Positions 49,601 through 61,433 of a DNA stretch of 64,000 nucleotides are shown piece after piece (position 1 is the first letter of the stretch; each line of letters begins with the position of its first letter). The stretch lies in the NCBI RefSeq assembly GCF_000006565.2, contig NC_031480.1, positions 1,256,144-1,320,143 on the forward strand. The letters run 5' to 3'. A model generated the notes under the pieces. That model searched no databases and was not told the origin of the DNA. It saw nothing but the letters and a program-made list of their open reading frames with translations. Made by a program: the position numbers and the translations under genes. This DNA comes from Toxoplasma gondii ME49 (taxonomy: Eukaryota; Apicomplexa; Conoidasida; Eucoccidiorida; Sarcocystidae).

Positions 49601-51587
49601 GTGCGAGACGGTTCGGCGCAGCTCTCGCCTTCGTCGCTCTCTGCGGCCTCTGCGCAGCTGCTGCGTCTGCTTCTCAGGACTGGACGGGGACAGTCTCTGC
49701 GGCAGGCGCAAGGCGAAGAGACAGAGAGTTTCCAGGACGCGTCCGGAGACCCAGAGGCTCTGCGCGACCGCGTCGCGATGCTGGAGCCGGTGATGCACAT
49801 GGAAATCTGTTCGCCTTCGCAGAGTCTGGGACCTCTAATGAGAGACCTCACCCAGCAGAGAAGAGCCTCGATCGTCTCGATCGCGGCCGCCGGCAAGGAG
49901 AGCGCGACAGGCGAGGAGTCTCACGAGGACGCAAAAGACTGGCGACAGTTCCAGATAAGCGGAGAGGAAGACAGTGCCATGATGGAACTGCATGCAGTGG
50001 TAAGGACCAAGAGAGAACGAAGAAATGCATGTTCACGGTTTCTTCGAGATCTCGAAAAAGTGCCAAAATAAGATCTTCAATAAATTAGAGTGGGCGGATT
50101 GTGTCAAGGACGAAGCAAAAACGGAAACGAAGGTGTGCTCTCAGCTGGTAGTGGAGACCTCAGAAAAAAATCTTACTTTTTCAAGTGTAACAAAAGGTTT
50201 TCAGTGAATTAAATTTTAGCCTGGGGTAATGCACGGAGACTGAACCAAGAAAGGCACTCTCAGGCCTTCGTCGAGAGGGTGGGGAGACACCAGCAGTCCT
50301 GGGTCTTGTCGTCTTGTAGAAACCAAGTGAGTACTGGCGCTGTGACAGCATACTCATGGCCAGAAAGGGAGGTTCGGAGAAAACAGAAGTTTGTTCGGGG
50401 ACTTGTCCACGCTCTGTTAGAGACAGACAGACCTCTCTGCAGGTGGAACTTGAGCTGCGCACAGACCGTCAGTTCGCTACGGACTTCTTCCGTATCCTAC
50501 TTCCCCTGCAGCTTTATAAGTGTGTGTTTTGAAAGATTAAACGCTGGACAAAGGTCTATAAAAAATCAAAAGTTCTTGATGAAGGTGCTTCATAAAAAAC
50601 AGCAAGTACAGGCTATGCCTTTGCCGACGATCTGTCCGGGTATCAAAGGTCGCGTGTCTCTTCTGCTGAGCTCGAAAAGACGAAAAAGAGGAGCAAAGAA
50701 AAAGGCAAACAGAATGTAACTCAAAGAAATCGAAAGTATTTTTTCTCGCCTCGCTCGGCTGCAGGTCCCCCTCAGGTGCATGGAGAGCTACTCGTCGGTG
50801 CTTCGCGCGCTTTCTCACGGTAGGCAATCGAGGGAGGAGATGTCGGGTGTCATGAAGTCTGTCTTGGGAGAGGAACAAGAATCTGTCGAGCAGTGCGCTT
50901 CCTCAACTTTGGTGAGGACTTCGGATTGGCGGCGAAGAAAGAGTCGCGTCCGGATTTCCGTCCAAGCTCCCCGGGGGCCATTGGCTGCTGGCGCCTCAGG
51001 GAGAGCTTGTGGAGAGGTGGAAGGGGGAGAAAATGCGAACGATTAATTTGAAAAATTTCATGTGTCTCCGTCAGAATATAAAAGAGGCAAACGCACACCG
51101 TGCCTTGCGAACCATTTGTCATGCCCAGTCGCACAGAGCTACCTCGCTTCCTCAACGCTGGGACAACTGCGTGTTTGTCCATGTATATATATATATATTT
51201 ATTTATATATTGTCTCAGTTGTTTTGATATATCTATATATATCTCTCTATATATATGAATATCTGGTTATGTTTACATGGAGAGACATGCATGCATATGG
51301 CTGCTTCAATATGCGTGTTTATATCTGCATACATGTATGTATAGATTTATATGCGTATATATAGGCGTTTGTATGTATATGAATTTATATGCACATGCAT
51401 TCAAAGGAATGGTCGGCGTCTGTTCATTTGTGGAGAAAAAGATGGGAGAGTAGGGAAGCTGAATGCTGTTCGTTTTTTCTCAGGCCAAGCACACTTTCAG
51501 ATGAGGCCTCTCGGGTACGGCCGAGTGTCTGCGCTCGACGAAGAGACCCTGCTGGCAGAAGCTGGAATGGTTCCTTCCTCCTTTTGA
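42771..51587 (+). CDS. Mitochondrial elongation factor G, GFM2 (ribosome-recycling) type
   Basis: Translational GTPase. Exons: 42771-43322, 44045-44130, 44472-44655, 45128-45746, 46281-46426, 47316-47445, 48010-48597, 49053-49999, 50765-50819, 51484-51587, all in phase, 1136 residues. The first 140 residues are basic and Ser-rich, as in a mitochondrial targeting sequence. G1 is AHIDAGKT (146-153). Switch I is [20 protein letters not shown], closest to the GFM2 form [19 protein letters not shown]3 is DTPGHVDF and G4 is NKMDRDG. Domain II is [18 protein letters not shown], domain [19 protein letters not shown], the III/IV junction [13 protein letters not shown] and domain [22 protein letters not shown]2 works with the recycling factor to split mitochondrial ribosomes. 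Ser/Pro-rich insertions in the GTPase domain (45360-45470), domain III (48240-48410) and domain IV lengthen it by about 350 residues over the human protein. The donor at 45747 (GTGGCT) is weak. Start: first ATG of the frame; a second ATG is at 42834. Confidence 0.93.
46667..46760. repeat. TATATACA-type microsatellite
   Basis: About 90 bases of TA runs broken by regularly spaced CA and GT dinucleotides, in an EF-G intron. Confidence 0.9.
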
Positions 51588-52326
51588 AAGCAGGAAGACA
51601 GAGCCTCCTCTGTGAGTTTCAAGAGCGAGTTGCGTCTCCATGCATGTCGAAAGAGCCAGAAGACCCAGGAAGGAAAAGACGCTTGTCGCGGTAGCATCGA
51701 GCAACGCAGGAGTGCAAGAAGAAGCGAACAGGCGCCGCTGAAGCCCTCTGTCAACCAGGGAAACATCGGCGCCTTCTCTGAGTTCTTTTCTTTCGCGCGC
51801 GTGAACACAAGTGGACGCACAACTATAAATGGATTTTTTCGAGTATCTGTCTGCAACCATATAGTACAAGCCCGCGCACATCGACCATGTACTTCTATCA
51901 TTATGTAAATGCATGTAGTTTTTTCCATATATATATATATATACATATATATGTATATGTATATATATGTATATGGGGGGGGGGGTATTTTATTTTGTTA
52001 GGTAGTGGGGAGAGAAGAGAAGTAAAGGTGTCGAAAGTTGTTTGCTTTCCAGGGACTTTGTTCCGGAGTGACTTCTTTCTCAACTTTGCTCTTGCGCGTT
52101 TCCACTTTTCGCCGGTTCACGCTGCTCTCGTCGCGGTTTCTTCGCTTCAGGGGATCTGCGAAACACAAAAATCGTGACATTCAGGCATGCGCGACTTGGA
52201 AAAAGAAGGCAGTCGTTGTGTCGCTGTCTCCTCGCTGACAGGCTGTCTGAACTGCTCCACTTTCACTCGCTTGTCTCTGTTCTTTCCTTCTCCTCGACTG
52301 TTGTGGCCTCTGAAAAGTGCCTGACT
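51588..52326. other. Convergent region between EF-G and PSAT
   Basis: This 0.74 kb between two stop codons facing each other should be 3' untranslated sequence of both genes. It includes a TA/TATG tract and an 11-base G run (see separate entry). No coding frame is supported. Confidence 0.65.
51929..51985. repeat. TA/TATG microsatellite followed by a G11 run
   Basis: TATATA and TATATG units end directly in eleven consecutive G residues at 51975-51985. Such a junction is prone to length variation and to sequencing error. Confidence 0.9.
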
Positions 52327-55300
52327 TCAAGTGCAAGCGTACGCATCTCCATTTTCTTCCGCGAATTCCTGAAACGCAGAGACACAGACGTTTCACACCA
52401 GTCTTGATAGCCTCACGAGATGCGTCCAAGAGCCGTCCGCGCACTGTGTTGAAGACGCAGCGGGGCGAGTGTCTCCTCCCATGCCCGCGAACCATACAGC
52501 AGAGAGCCATATGTCGAGACCAGAAACTTCGCTGGATCCAGGGAACGATAGTTCCTGTGGAGGCTTACCTTCATAAACTGAACGAGAGCTTCGACGCCTT
52601 CCATGGGCATCCCCGTGTAGAGGGAGACGCGACAGCCACCCAGTGTGCGGTGTCCTTCCTTTAGCAACAGAAGAAAGACAAGGTCATAATCGAAGGCAAT
52701 CGACGACCGAATTGAATGTGTCTCGTTGTCTCTTGTTGGGTCGTCTTCTTGGATGTTGATTTTCGTCTGCATTCTCTCCACACTCTCTTGTCCCTTGTTC
52801 GCTTTCTTCTTCACTTCACTCCCGCTTTGTGTCTCTGTTTCTCCATTTTGGCGACTTGTTTCTGTCTTCCCTCGTTCTCCGCTCGTCCGCGTTCTTCCTT
52901 CTCTCCTTCCTCTTGCTTCTCTTGGCGTTCTCTTCTCTTTCCAGTCTTCTGCCCCCTCTCTCTTGTGGTCTTCTGTTCGCTGTTCTGTGCTCCTCGTTCG
53001 TTCCCTTTGCTTTTTTCTGTCCTTCTTCCACTCTCATTTTACCAAGTGATACAGTCCTCTTTCCTCCGCTTCTCGGAGGAACTTCTTCGCCAGCTCGACG
53101 TCCTCTGCACGGTTCTTCTCCTTCTTCGCTCCTCCCGCTTGTTCGCCTCCCTCTTCTTCTCGCTCGTATTCTTCTCCGAGGGAGGGTCCGACGACGGAGA
53201 AGCGAACGTTGATTCTTGAGCGGGCGTCTCTCGCCACAGGGCACACAAAGAAGTCGCTCTCTTCGATGGCGTCGTAGATTTTCTTCGCCTTCGCTTCGCA
53301 CACTTCGCTCCAGGCAGCCAAGCCGCCCTGCTTCCGAAGATACTTGGCCATCAAGCCTACCATGTACATGCTAAACACTGGTGGGGTATTCAGCGCGCTG
53401 TCTGCGTTCTTGCACAGGGCGTAGCTGCACATGGACGGGCAAACATCCAGTTCCTTGCCTGAAAAAAGGAAACCCAACGGCAGGGGAAAAGCTCCCGATT
53501 CAAAACAGAAAAGGACGAAACGCGAAAAAAGATCAGCAAACACAAACGCCAGCCAGACCGAGACCCATGCGTATAATCTAGCAAACCGACACAAAGGTGA
53601 AGAGACATGCACGAACACACAACCACAGCTAAATACCTTCAATTGCACACAAATACATACATGCATACGTTCATATTTGACGTTTGGTCCTCCGATGTGA
53701 GTATCCGACACAGTTTGTCTCTCCTACAGATATATACATATATATATGCATATAATTGTACACATTTATATGCATTTATCCATAGTTGCATTCACCAATG
53801 CATGAAGACACAAAGATACGGAAATACATATACACGTCTGCGTGTAGGGAGGTAGAGTGGTTTGTTTATCTGCCGAGTTTGAAACACCCGCTATTCAGTT
53901 CATTCAGTAAAGCGAAGATAGTAATTCATGTAAGAGCTTTTGCAGCGCCTCGAAGGATGCCAACAAATACTATGAGTCGATGTGGACGCATGTCCGGGAA
54001 GGATGTTGTGTTTCTTACCAAGAATGTCGTCCCGAGCAATGACAATGGTGACTCCAGCAGGGCCGATGTTCTTCTGGGCGCCAGCTGCATTTTAAAAATA
54101 TATATTTTTGCATGTGAATCTAAATCTTGACTAAAGCCGTTCCACTTCGTTAACACCATCTGACATGCAGAATCAAGTTCTCTGGCGCTTGAAGATATTC
54201 AGCGACAAAAACCAGGTTTCTTTTATTAGATTCCCCTTGGTGCCCACAAAGTGCGTCGGTTAACGTGGAGAACGAGCCGTACGCGGGGAATGCACAGGGA
54301 CTTCTCTTACGTCGAAGGGTAAATTTGTAACACTGTCTTTGTCGTCTGTTGTGTTCGCTAAGCAATGCCGTTCCTCTCTCACCCACAATGAGTGCATGCG
54401 CGTCGATGTCGATCGGGCGACTGCAGAAGTTCGAGGACATGTCGCTGGTGAGTCTCAGCTTGGTATTGGAATCTCCGCCAAACGAAGCGTCTCCGTCTCC
54501 GTGTCTCCCTCCTTCCTTGTGGCCATTTGCAGACAAACTACCCAGAGAAGACGGAGAAGAGAAGAGAGGCACTTCTTCGGGAGACAAGAGCTGAGCCTCG
54601 GAGAGATTAGGCGTTCGGGGAAACTCCACTCCGTACACAGTCTCGTTGTCGCAGTAGTGCACGTACGCCGCCTGCGCGAGTGCGAACGGAGCATGAGACA
54701 GAGCAGAAGAAAGGAAACCAAATCACGAGAAGGACGAGGAGCGAAATCACGAGGGCCAGTCAACGGCACAAGACGCGATGCATAGATCTCAGATTTGTGT
54801 GCACACATATACATATATAATATGTAAGTATTTCCACATTTTTGTACACATGTATATAAAGTAGTTTCTCGAGTATGTTACACACACATATATATATACA
54901 TATATTTTTACAGATGCAAACGATATGTGAATTGTTCATTTCTTCACGTACGTTGGGATTCAGTGTCCATTCACTGACAGGAGGAAGATCAACGAAGCCA
55001 TTCGCTTTCGTGTCAGCTGCCACACGCATGTTGCCGTATTTCCCTGCCTCTTTAAAGGCGTATGCGCTCCAATTCCTGTGGCGGAAAGAAGCAAAAGCGA
55101 TCCAGAAAATGTTTTTCAGTAGACTAACTGCTGAAACTCCACGTGAAAGCGCTCGGCCACAGAGTCCAAAACAGCTGGTGAGGAGGTTGATTCAGGTGGA
55201 AACCTCGATTCAGAACGCATGCGACATGCAAACATACGACCCAACAGATTTACACGTTGAGCTAAATATGTGCAACCATGGGAGACGGCAGCAACCCCAT

Positions 55301-57203
55301 ACAGCTCCTCCATGTGCGGCTCGGTGCATGTTTTTGAAGCCATGCAAATACGTAATTCTTCAGGATCCGACTTCTACGCACGATATTTCCGTGGTAGCAG
55401 GCGAAGAGGGACGAGAAATCTATGAGATAAATACTGGAAGCATTGCGGTATTCGGTTTTATTCTCTCATCCATCCACTGAAGGTGCAGGCGGTGCGTGCA
55501 CCCTTAGAGTGAAGCGAGACATGCTTTCTGATTGTGATTTTCTCCGAAGACTGGCGCACAACCACAACTGTTCCACGTCCATGCTTCAGGTCACTTCTGT
55601 TCTCTTTCGTTGGTCTTTACACAAACTGTTTAGAGCAACTTGAGCGCCTCCTCGTCTCTCCGTTTTCTCCGCGTTTCCATCAGACACAGAGACTGACAGA
55701 AGGCAGCCAGCCCCCCGGCACGGAGGCTCGGCCTCGTGTCGCACTTCATTCTTTTTCAGGTTGCATGTCTCCTCTTTTTCAAGATAATCAAACACCCGAG
55801 AAGGAAACGGTGGGATACCAATGCCTGCCGAGCTGCAGGAGCTAAATTGTGGACGTGGTGCAGTGCCAGCAAGGAAAACAAGCACTGAACCCCAGGAACA
55901 CACACTCCCTGCCTTACTACGTAGAGATGCTCTATTCGAGAAATGGTTTTTTAAAAAACGTGGATTTCTAAAATCCCAAAGGCGCTTGTTAGCCGGGGTT
56001 CCAGCACTGCGTCCGCGAGAAACAGTCTTTTCGTTTGGAAAGGCCTTTTCTCAAAGAGGTGATTTCGCTGGATTTCAAAGCAAAAGAAAATCCTCTCTAC
56101 TCGAAGACGTTTGACTTCAAACACTCGACAGCCACCTTGTAGACACGCTCAACTGCCTCTGTGGACTTCAGAGTGAGAGAGAGAGAAGACGGCCTGAGTT
56201 GTTTCCGAATTTCTAGTGAAAAAGTGTCGCAGTCGTCTACCCTGTGATGACGTAGTCTGCCGTATCCTTGAAAAAACGGAGCATGTTAAGAGGCTGAGCG
56301 GCGAACTGCAGTGTCGCGCCGCCTTGCATGAAAAGAAGATGATGAGAGGATGGCAATTCGAGGAGAGAAGAAAGGTTTCCTTTTGTCTCCTCCATCATCT
56401 TCCGGTAATACCGACCCCTGTGACTCTACACACAGAGACCAGACACGTAAAGAAAAACAGCTTTCTTCTCAAGAGCGAAACCTGATGCGCGTCGCTTCGT
56501 TCTGCACATTTATAAAGATGAATAAAGTTCTCCAAAAACCTCTACGCTCATGTAGCATCTTCCCTTGTGTACATGTGTGGGGAAACAACAGACGCGCTCT
56601 AATGAACTTCCACTTCGAGGAAGAGCTTGTGGGGAGATCGAAACGCAACCACCTCCAAAAGAGTAGCTACCTATACACCCTCGTGCCGCCGAAGTGTACA
56701 CCTGCATATATATATATATATATACATCGGCATATATGCATAAGGAAAGAAACGAAGGCATGTGCACTACCGCCTAATCAGGTAAATCACTTTGCAGACA
56801 TGGACAGACAAAGTGGCATGCATGTGGAGAACTGTACTTGTGGGTGTGTTTCGATGATTCTGTGTACAGGAATGAGGGAGCTCAGGAAGGCCGGAGGAAA
56901 AGAAGAGTGGAGGAACACGAAACAGTGAATCAGATAAGAACAAAAAAAAACAGAAGAGACAGGACCGCTCCTCACCATCTCCAAAACGCTCATCCCACAA
57001 CCGCGCCAGTTCAGCAAGTCGCGCTGAGTCTCCAGCAAAACTTCAACTGGCAAACACGCTGGACCTAAAAGACACGAGTCAACAAAAAACCACACATCCA
57101 AACTCTGACGCAGTGTGAGCATTTGACGCACATCTCTATCCTTTTATCTTTGCGCATGTGCATAGATACGTTTGTTTCTATCTCTAAATTTAAGGGCCTC
57201 ACT

Positions 57204-57262
<59 letters not shown>

Positions 57263-58111
57263 ATATTGCAGTCTAGTTATGCGTATCGCTCTACATATAA
57301 ATACGCATTGTCTATCTATTTATATCCGTATACTTTCGGTTACATACACACATATATCCGTATATGCTTTATCTCCATATGCTTGTACCTCTGTATGTCT
57401 GTCTACAGTGTATGCGTGGCGTTCTTGCATAACGGTAAGCATTGATTGAGGAGACTGTGTAGAGAACAGGGTGCTGTGGTGAAGTGAGGAAAACTAGATA
57501 TTTCACGGGCGTTCGACTGTTCCACATTGTCTCTACACCCCAGTGGGCACAGAGACACATGTGAGACTGGGTCTGCAGCTTTGCTTCTCCAGAGGTAATC
57601 CAGTGCTGGACTCCTTGCTAGTTAACGGATGCATTCCATCCCCAATAGGTATGCAACACGCGACGACATGCAAGGCGCAATGTGTAGCTTTTCGGGTGCC
57701 TCAGAGATGAAAAGACAAAAGTATCCCGGTGTTCAGAGAAAGGAAATGTCGGAATACTCTTATTGTCCAGGAGTTATTAGTGTCATCGAGACAGACGTCG
57801 ATAGTTTCGTTTCGAGAAGAGAAGGCGTGCAGTGTAACTCAAAGTTAGTGAGACGCGTCCAATATGCGAAAAAAAAGTGGAAACTGAAGGAATACAGGAC
57901 GCTGCACATAGCAGATCGACTGGAAAACGGAGGAAAGAAAACGAAAAAGCGTATCCAGATAGAAAGAGATACGACGATGAATTTATAATTGTTGAGATAT
58001 CTTGACAAGAATGCGCAGAAACGAACCAGGTGCAAAGTTGACAACACGACCGAAAGGAAGGACTTGTTGGCGCTCCGTCGCCGCGAGACTCGAGAGGTCC
58101 GCCTCCTCCAT
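52327..58111 (-). CDS. PSAT1: Phosphoserine aminotransferase
   Basis: PLP enzyme converting 3-phosphohydroxypyruvate and glutamate to phosphoserine and 2-oxoglutarate, the second step of serine synthesis from glycolysis. Exons, 5' to 3': 58111-58027, 57064-56976, 56425-56241, 55075-54952, 54671-54383, 54084-54019, 53458-53043, 52658-52569, 52368-52327, all in phase, 461 residues. Blocks in order: [78 protein letters not shown], then [11 protein letters not shown] with the Schiff-base lysine, and [14 protein letters not shown] with [16 protein letters not shown] at the end. The usual length is about 370 residues. The excess comes from a 55-residue Ser/Gly insertion after GVEFP and a 25-residue Glu/Gly/Lys insertion after VVGPSLGEE. 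No targeting signal is seen, so it is probably cytosolic. The weak first donor (GTTCGT) is supported by the restored motif NFAPGPA. Confidence 0.97.
57212..57252. repeat. (TA)n microsatellite
   Basis: About 20 TA units in the first PSAT intron. Confidence 0.95.
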
Positions 58112-59189
58112 CTTGGAAGGAATTGCGCCCGCGCAAAAAGGACTTGAGAAAGTGGCAGAAAAAAAGAGCAGATGCGGGAGGAATCAGCGAGTCAGGAAAG
58201 GGAAAGGCAGAAAGGTCGACGTGTGTCAGCGTCTTGCATTCAAGAGCAGCTGTCGAGAAAGGGAACCATGAGACACGCAGAGAGGAAACAGGCGGCAGAA
58301 CTTCGACAGACACCGGCAGAGTTTGTGAGGGGTCGGACGCAAGAAAACGAAGGAAAGCAAAGGAGACAGACACAGCCGAGAGCGAGACAACGGAAAAGCA
58401 AGGAGAAAGGAGACACCTGGAGAAAGAGAAGAGACGCACACACAAACGAGACGGGAGGAGACACAGAGAGAAGGAAGCGACACAGGGACAGCGAGGTGGG
58501 GGGAGAGGAAGATCGAAGGAACGAAACGCGAAGGAGGACAAGACGAAACGCACTGAGAGCCAAAGCAACGACAGTCGGAAACTGGTGGCTGGCACGAATG
58601 TGGAAAAGGAAAACGTCTTCCGGAGACAGCAGCGCACCAAAAAGGTGATCTGCAGAAAAGCCTGTCCCGTGCTCGCAAGACACCTGAGACCGTGTCGAGT
58701 CTCCTCGGTAGTTATAGGCAGTGCCTTTTTCTCCACCAGCAACATGCCTCTTACATGGCAGACCATCTCCTCTCTGATGCAAGTGACTACCGGACCATAA
58801 CGCTTCGCTTGTGAGGACCGAACTCGGTTAAAAGCACAACTTCCCAGGCAGCATCACTTCTGCCGGTGGGAGGGAGAATTGCGGAGATGTTAAGGAGCGT
58901 AGGAAATCCGAGTTTCGTCACACGCCCCTGAAATTCACCGAAGTTGAAGATCGAGTGGAGAAACCGGGAAATCAAGGAAATAAACAGAACACTACCGCTT
59001 GTCGTTTGCCTCGTTTTCTCGAACAGCACCTGCCGCACATCAGCGCGCCGGCTTCGCTGCGAATTCAGGAAAGATCGACAGACGATCGGCGTAGATCGAT
59101 TTGCGAGCTGCAGAGTCAGGCAGAGACAAGACCACAGCTTGAGAGAAAGCAGCTGGTTCAGAAGACGTGGAAGGTTGTGAGAAAAAAAG

Positions 59190-59320
59190 TCTAGAGAGAG
59201 AAACGAACGTTCTGGAGGGAACAATACGTTTAGAGAAAACAAACGGTTTAGTGGAGAACCAACGATTTCGACACAAAACGAAGGTTGAGAGAAAAATCAA
59301 ACGTTTTAGAAGGAAGAAAG
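59190..59320. repeat. Degenerate short tandem repeat around CGTTTAG
   Basis: Five or six diverged units of about 16-25 bases, each carrying a variant of AACG(T/G)TT(T/C) followed by AGAGAA or GGAGAA. Units begin near GAACGTTCTGGAGG and end near AAACGTTTTAGAAGG. Confidence 0.5.
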
Positions 59321-59606
59321 ATGATTCGACGATGTTTCCTCCCGACTGGACAAGCAGGAGGAAGCCACGAAGATGAGGGAGGCCCGGGCGCCAGAGAAGA
59401 ATCTAAGAAAGGCTTCTGTAGAGACACTTCCTTCTCTCTGGAACCGAAGCAAAAAGTCAAACTGGCAAAGAGACAGAAATGCTTTCACCTGCACGGATAT
59501 GCAGCACCTTACCGTTCTCACTGCGTGGTTTTTCCGTGACGCGTGGATAATCCTGTTATCTACACAAAGTATACGCTTACGGTCACATGCGCAGAAATGA
59601 ACAGAA

Positions 59607-59608
<2 letters not shown>

Positions 59609-59641
<33 letters not shown>
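59609..59641. repeat. (TA)n microsatellite
   Basis: About 16 TA units between PSAT and the carrier gene; a second tract follows at 59786-59811. Confidence 0.95.
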
Positions 59642-59645
<4 letters not shown>

Positions 59646-61433
59646 ATCACATGTATACACACATACACAAATTGTAGTTCTCGATTCGAAGAGCGGTGGA
59701 AAGGTGGAGGAATACCGAACGTATCTATTGGAATGGGATGTATATGGTGTGTCCAACTATCATGTAGAATTCGGTACACATGTATGTATATATATATATA
59801 TATATATATAATGAGTATGTGCATTCGTGGCTCTATGATACGTACGGTATGCTTTACACCAAACAAGACGACTTTTGTGCTGAGCATAGGAAATTATGCT
59901 AAACCGGTGGGATAGACTATATCTATAAAATGGATTTTTAAGTTTTCAGCAAGTTATTTGTGTGCTCTCTCGGCGTTGTGCCGCTCATTCAGTTTTCTGA
60001 CTTTGAAAAGATTCAGAGTCCACTTTCCTTCAGAGAGACTGCCTCTCTAGAGATGAAGAAAAAGCATGGAGTTTCTTTTTCGTGCATGCAGTGAATGTTT
60101 ACCACGGTTTTAAGAGGAAAAGCCACTTTCCGGCCTCGAAGGAAGATACAAGAGAGAAAACGCGTTTTTGGAGAGACAAGAGAGCAAGTGTGCCGTTTCA
60201 GAAAAAAGAGAAAATGCGTCCTTTTCTGCCGAGCGCTGTGCCGCGCTGTGCGACCTCTTCCCCGAATTTCTTCGCTCACGGAAGAAAATTGGAGACCACA
60301 GAAAGAAATTAAGACCTGAAAACCACCATCTGTTTTATATATGTTTCAATGAATATACGCCTATTTACCTGACAAAGAATAGTCAAAAATGCTTCGAAAG
60401 GCATACAATTACGCAGCTACATTGCCACATGAAGTTTTTATATTTGAACAGTATCCAAACAGAGACATCTCAAATGCTCCCGTCTACTCTCTTTCTACAG
60501 ATATTTATAAATGTTTATTCATAAATTCAGGTATCTGTGTACATGCACCCATGCGCGGACGTAGGTGAATCTATATATATATATATATATATGTTTGTAC
60601 AGATTCACAAGGAGAAAACCTATTGGAGAGAACGGTGGAGAGAACAGAGAAAGCGAACAGAAGCATTCCGTTCTGCTTCCACCGATGCATTTGAGCGAAC
60701 AATTCGCTTCGATGCCAGAAACGAAACCTCGCGAGTGCGACTGTCTCGTGGTTCTTTCTGAAAAGCAAACAGCTGAGGACAGAAGAGAGTGCTCTCTCGT
60801 TGCTATCCTAGGCAGGAAAGAGTGGAGTTGCAAAATCGTGAAGAGAAAACGAAAGAAAATCCAGAGACGAAAAGATGAACCTCGACCATCTTGCAGTCCT
60901 TCTTTGGAGTTGCGTTTGACAGTGTTTGCTTTCTCTCTCGTCCTCCGTCGCGTGCTGTCTGTCCTACTCCTCGCAACTTCCTTTTTCTAACTTGCTTCTC
61001 TCATTCTTGCATCTGTTTCAATCCTCTGCCTACTCTGTCTTAGAGCTGTCACTCTGTCGCTGTTCAGACTTCAATTTCTCTCCCTACTGTGCTCTGTTGC
61101 CTTCGCGTTGCTTCCAAGTTAGTGCGCAGAAAGACACCCGGCAAACAGAGAAGAAACGAAGCAGGCCGTGCCTTGCATTCCCTCCTTCTGCTCTCGTCTC
61201 GTTCTCCGTCGCTCCCTCGTCTTGGTTTCTCGATTCGTTTCGTCTCCGCGATGTCTCTTGCTCCTTCGTTCTCTCGCCCTCATTCCTCTTCTTTCTCTCT
61301 CTCCTTGCCCCGGACTCAACCGGTTCACCTCTCCTCTGTCTGTCTCCTCTCCTTCTCCTCCCTGATTTCTCCCCTTCGTTGCTCCCGCTGTGATCTGATT
61401 GCTTGCGTCGTCCTTCGCTCTCGTCAGTTTCTC

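Larger units (their letters stand above)
58112..61433. other. Intergenic region between the carrier gene 3' end and PSAT
   Basis: These 3.3 kb lie between two - strand genes and should contain the PSAT promoter and the carrier 3' untranslated region. The first 500 bases on the PSAT side are strongly pyrimidine-rich on the - strand, as in coccidian leaders. The long frames there (58123-58800 +, 57783-58766 -) follow from that bias. (TA)n tracts lie at 59609-59641, 59786-59811 and 60572-60592, and a degenerate repeat at 59190-59320. Confidence 0.6.

Noticed and set aside
52147..52155. An alternative last PSAT exon of nine bases
   Set aside because: The acceptor at 52368 gives [13 protein letters not shown], which fits the usual PSAT ending FMKEF; the distal site gives only two residues.
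57783..58766. A 327-codon - strand open frame over the PSAT start
   Set aside because: The PSAT exon 1 frame begins at 58111. The rest is a CT-rich leader whose translation is Ser/Phe/Leu/Cys filler.
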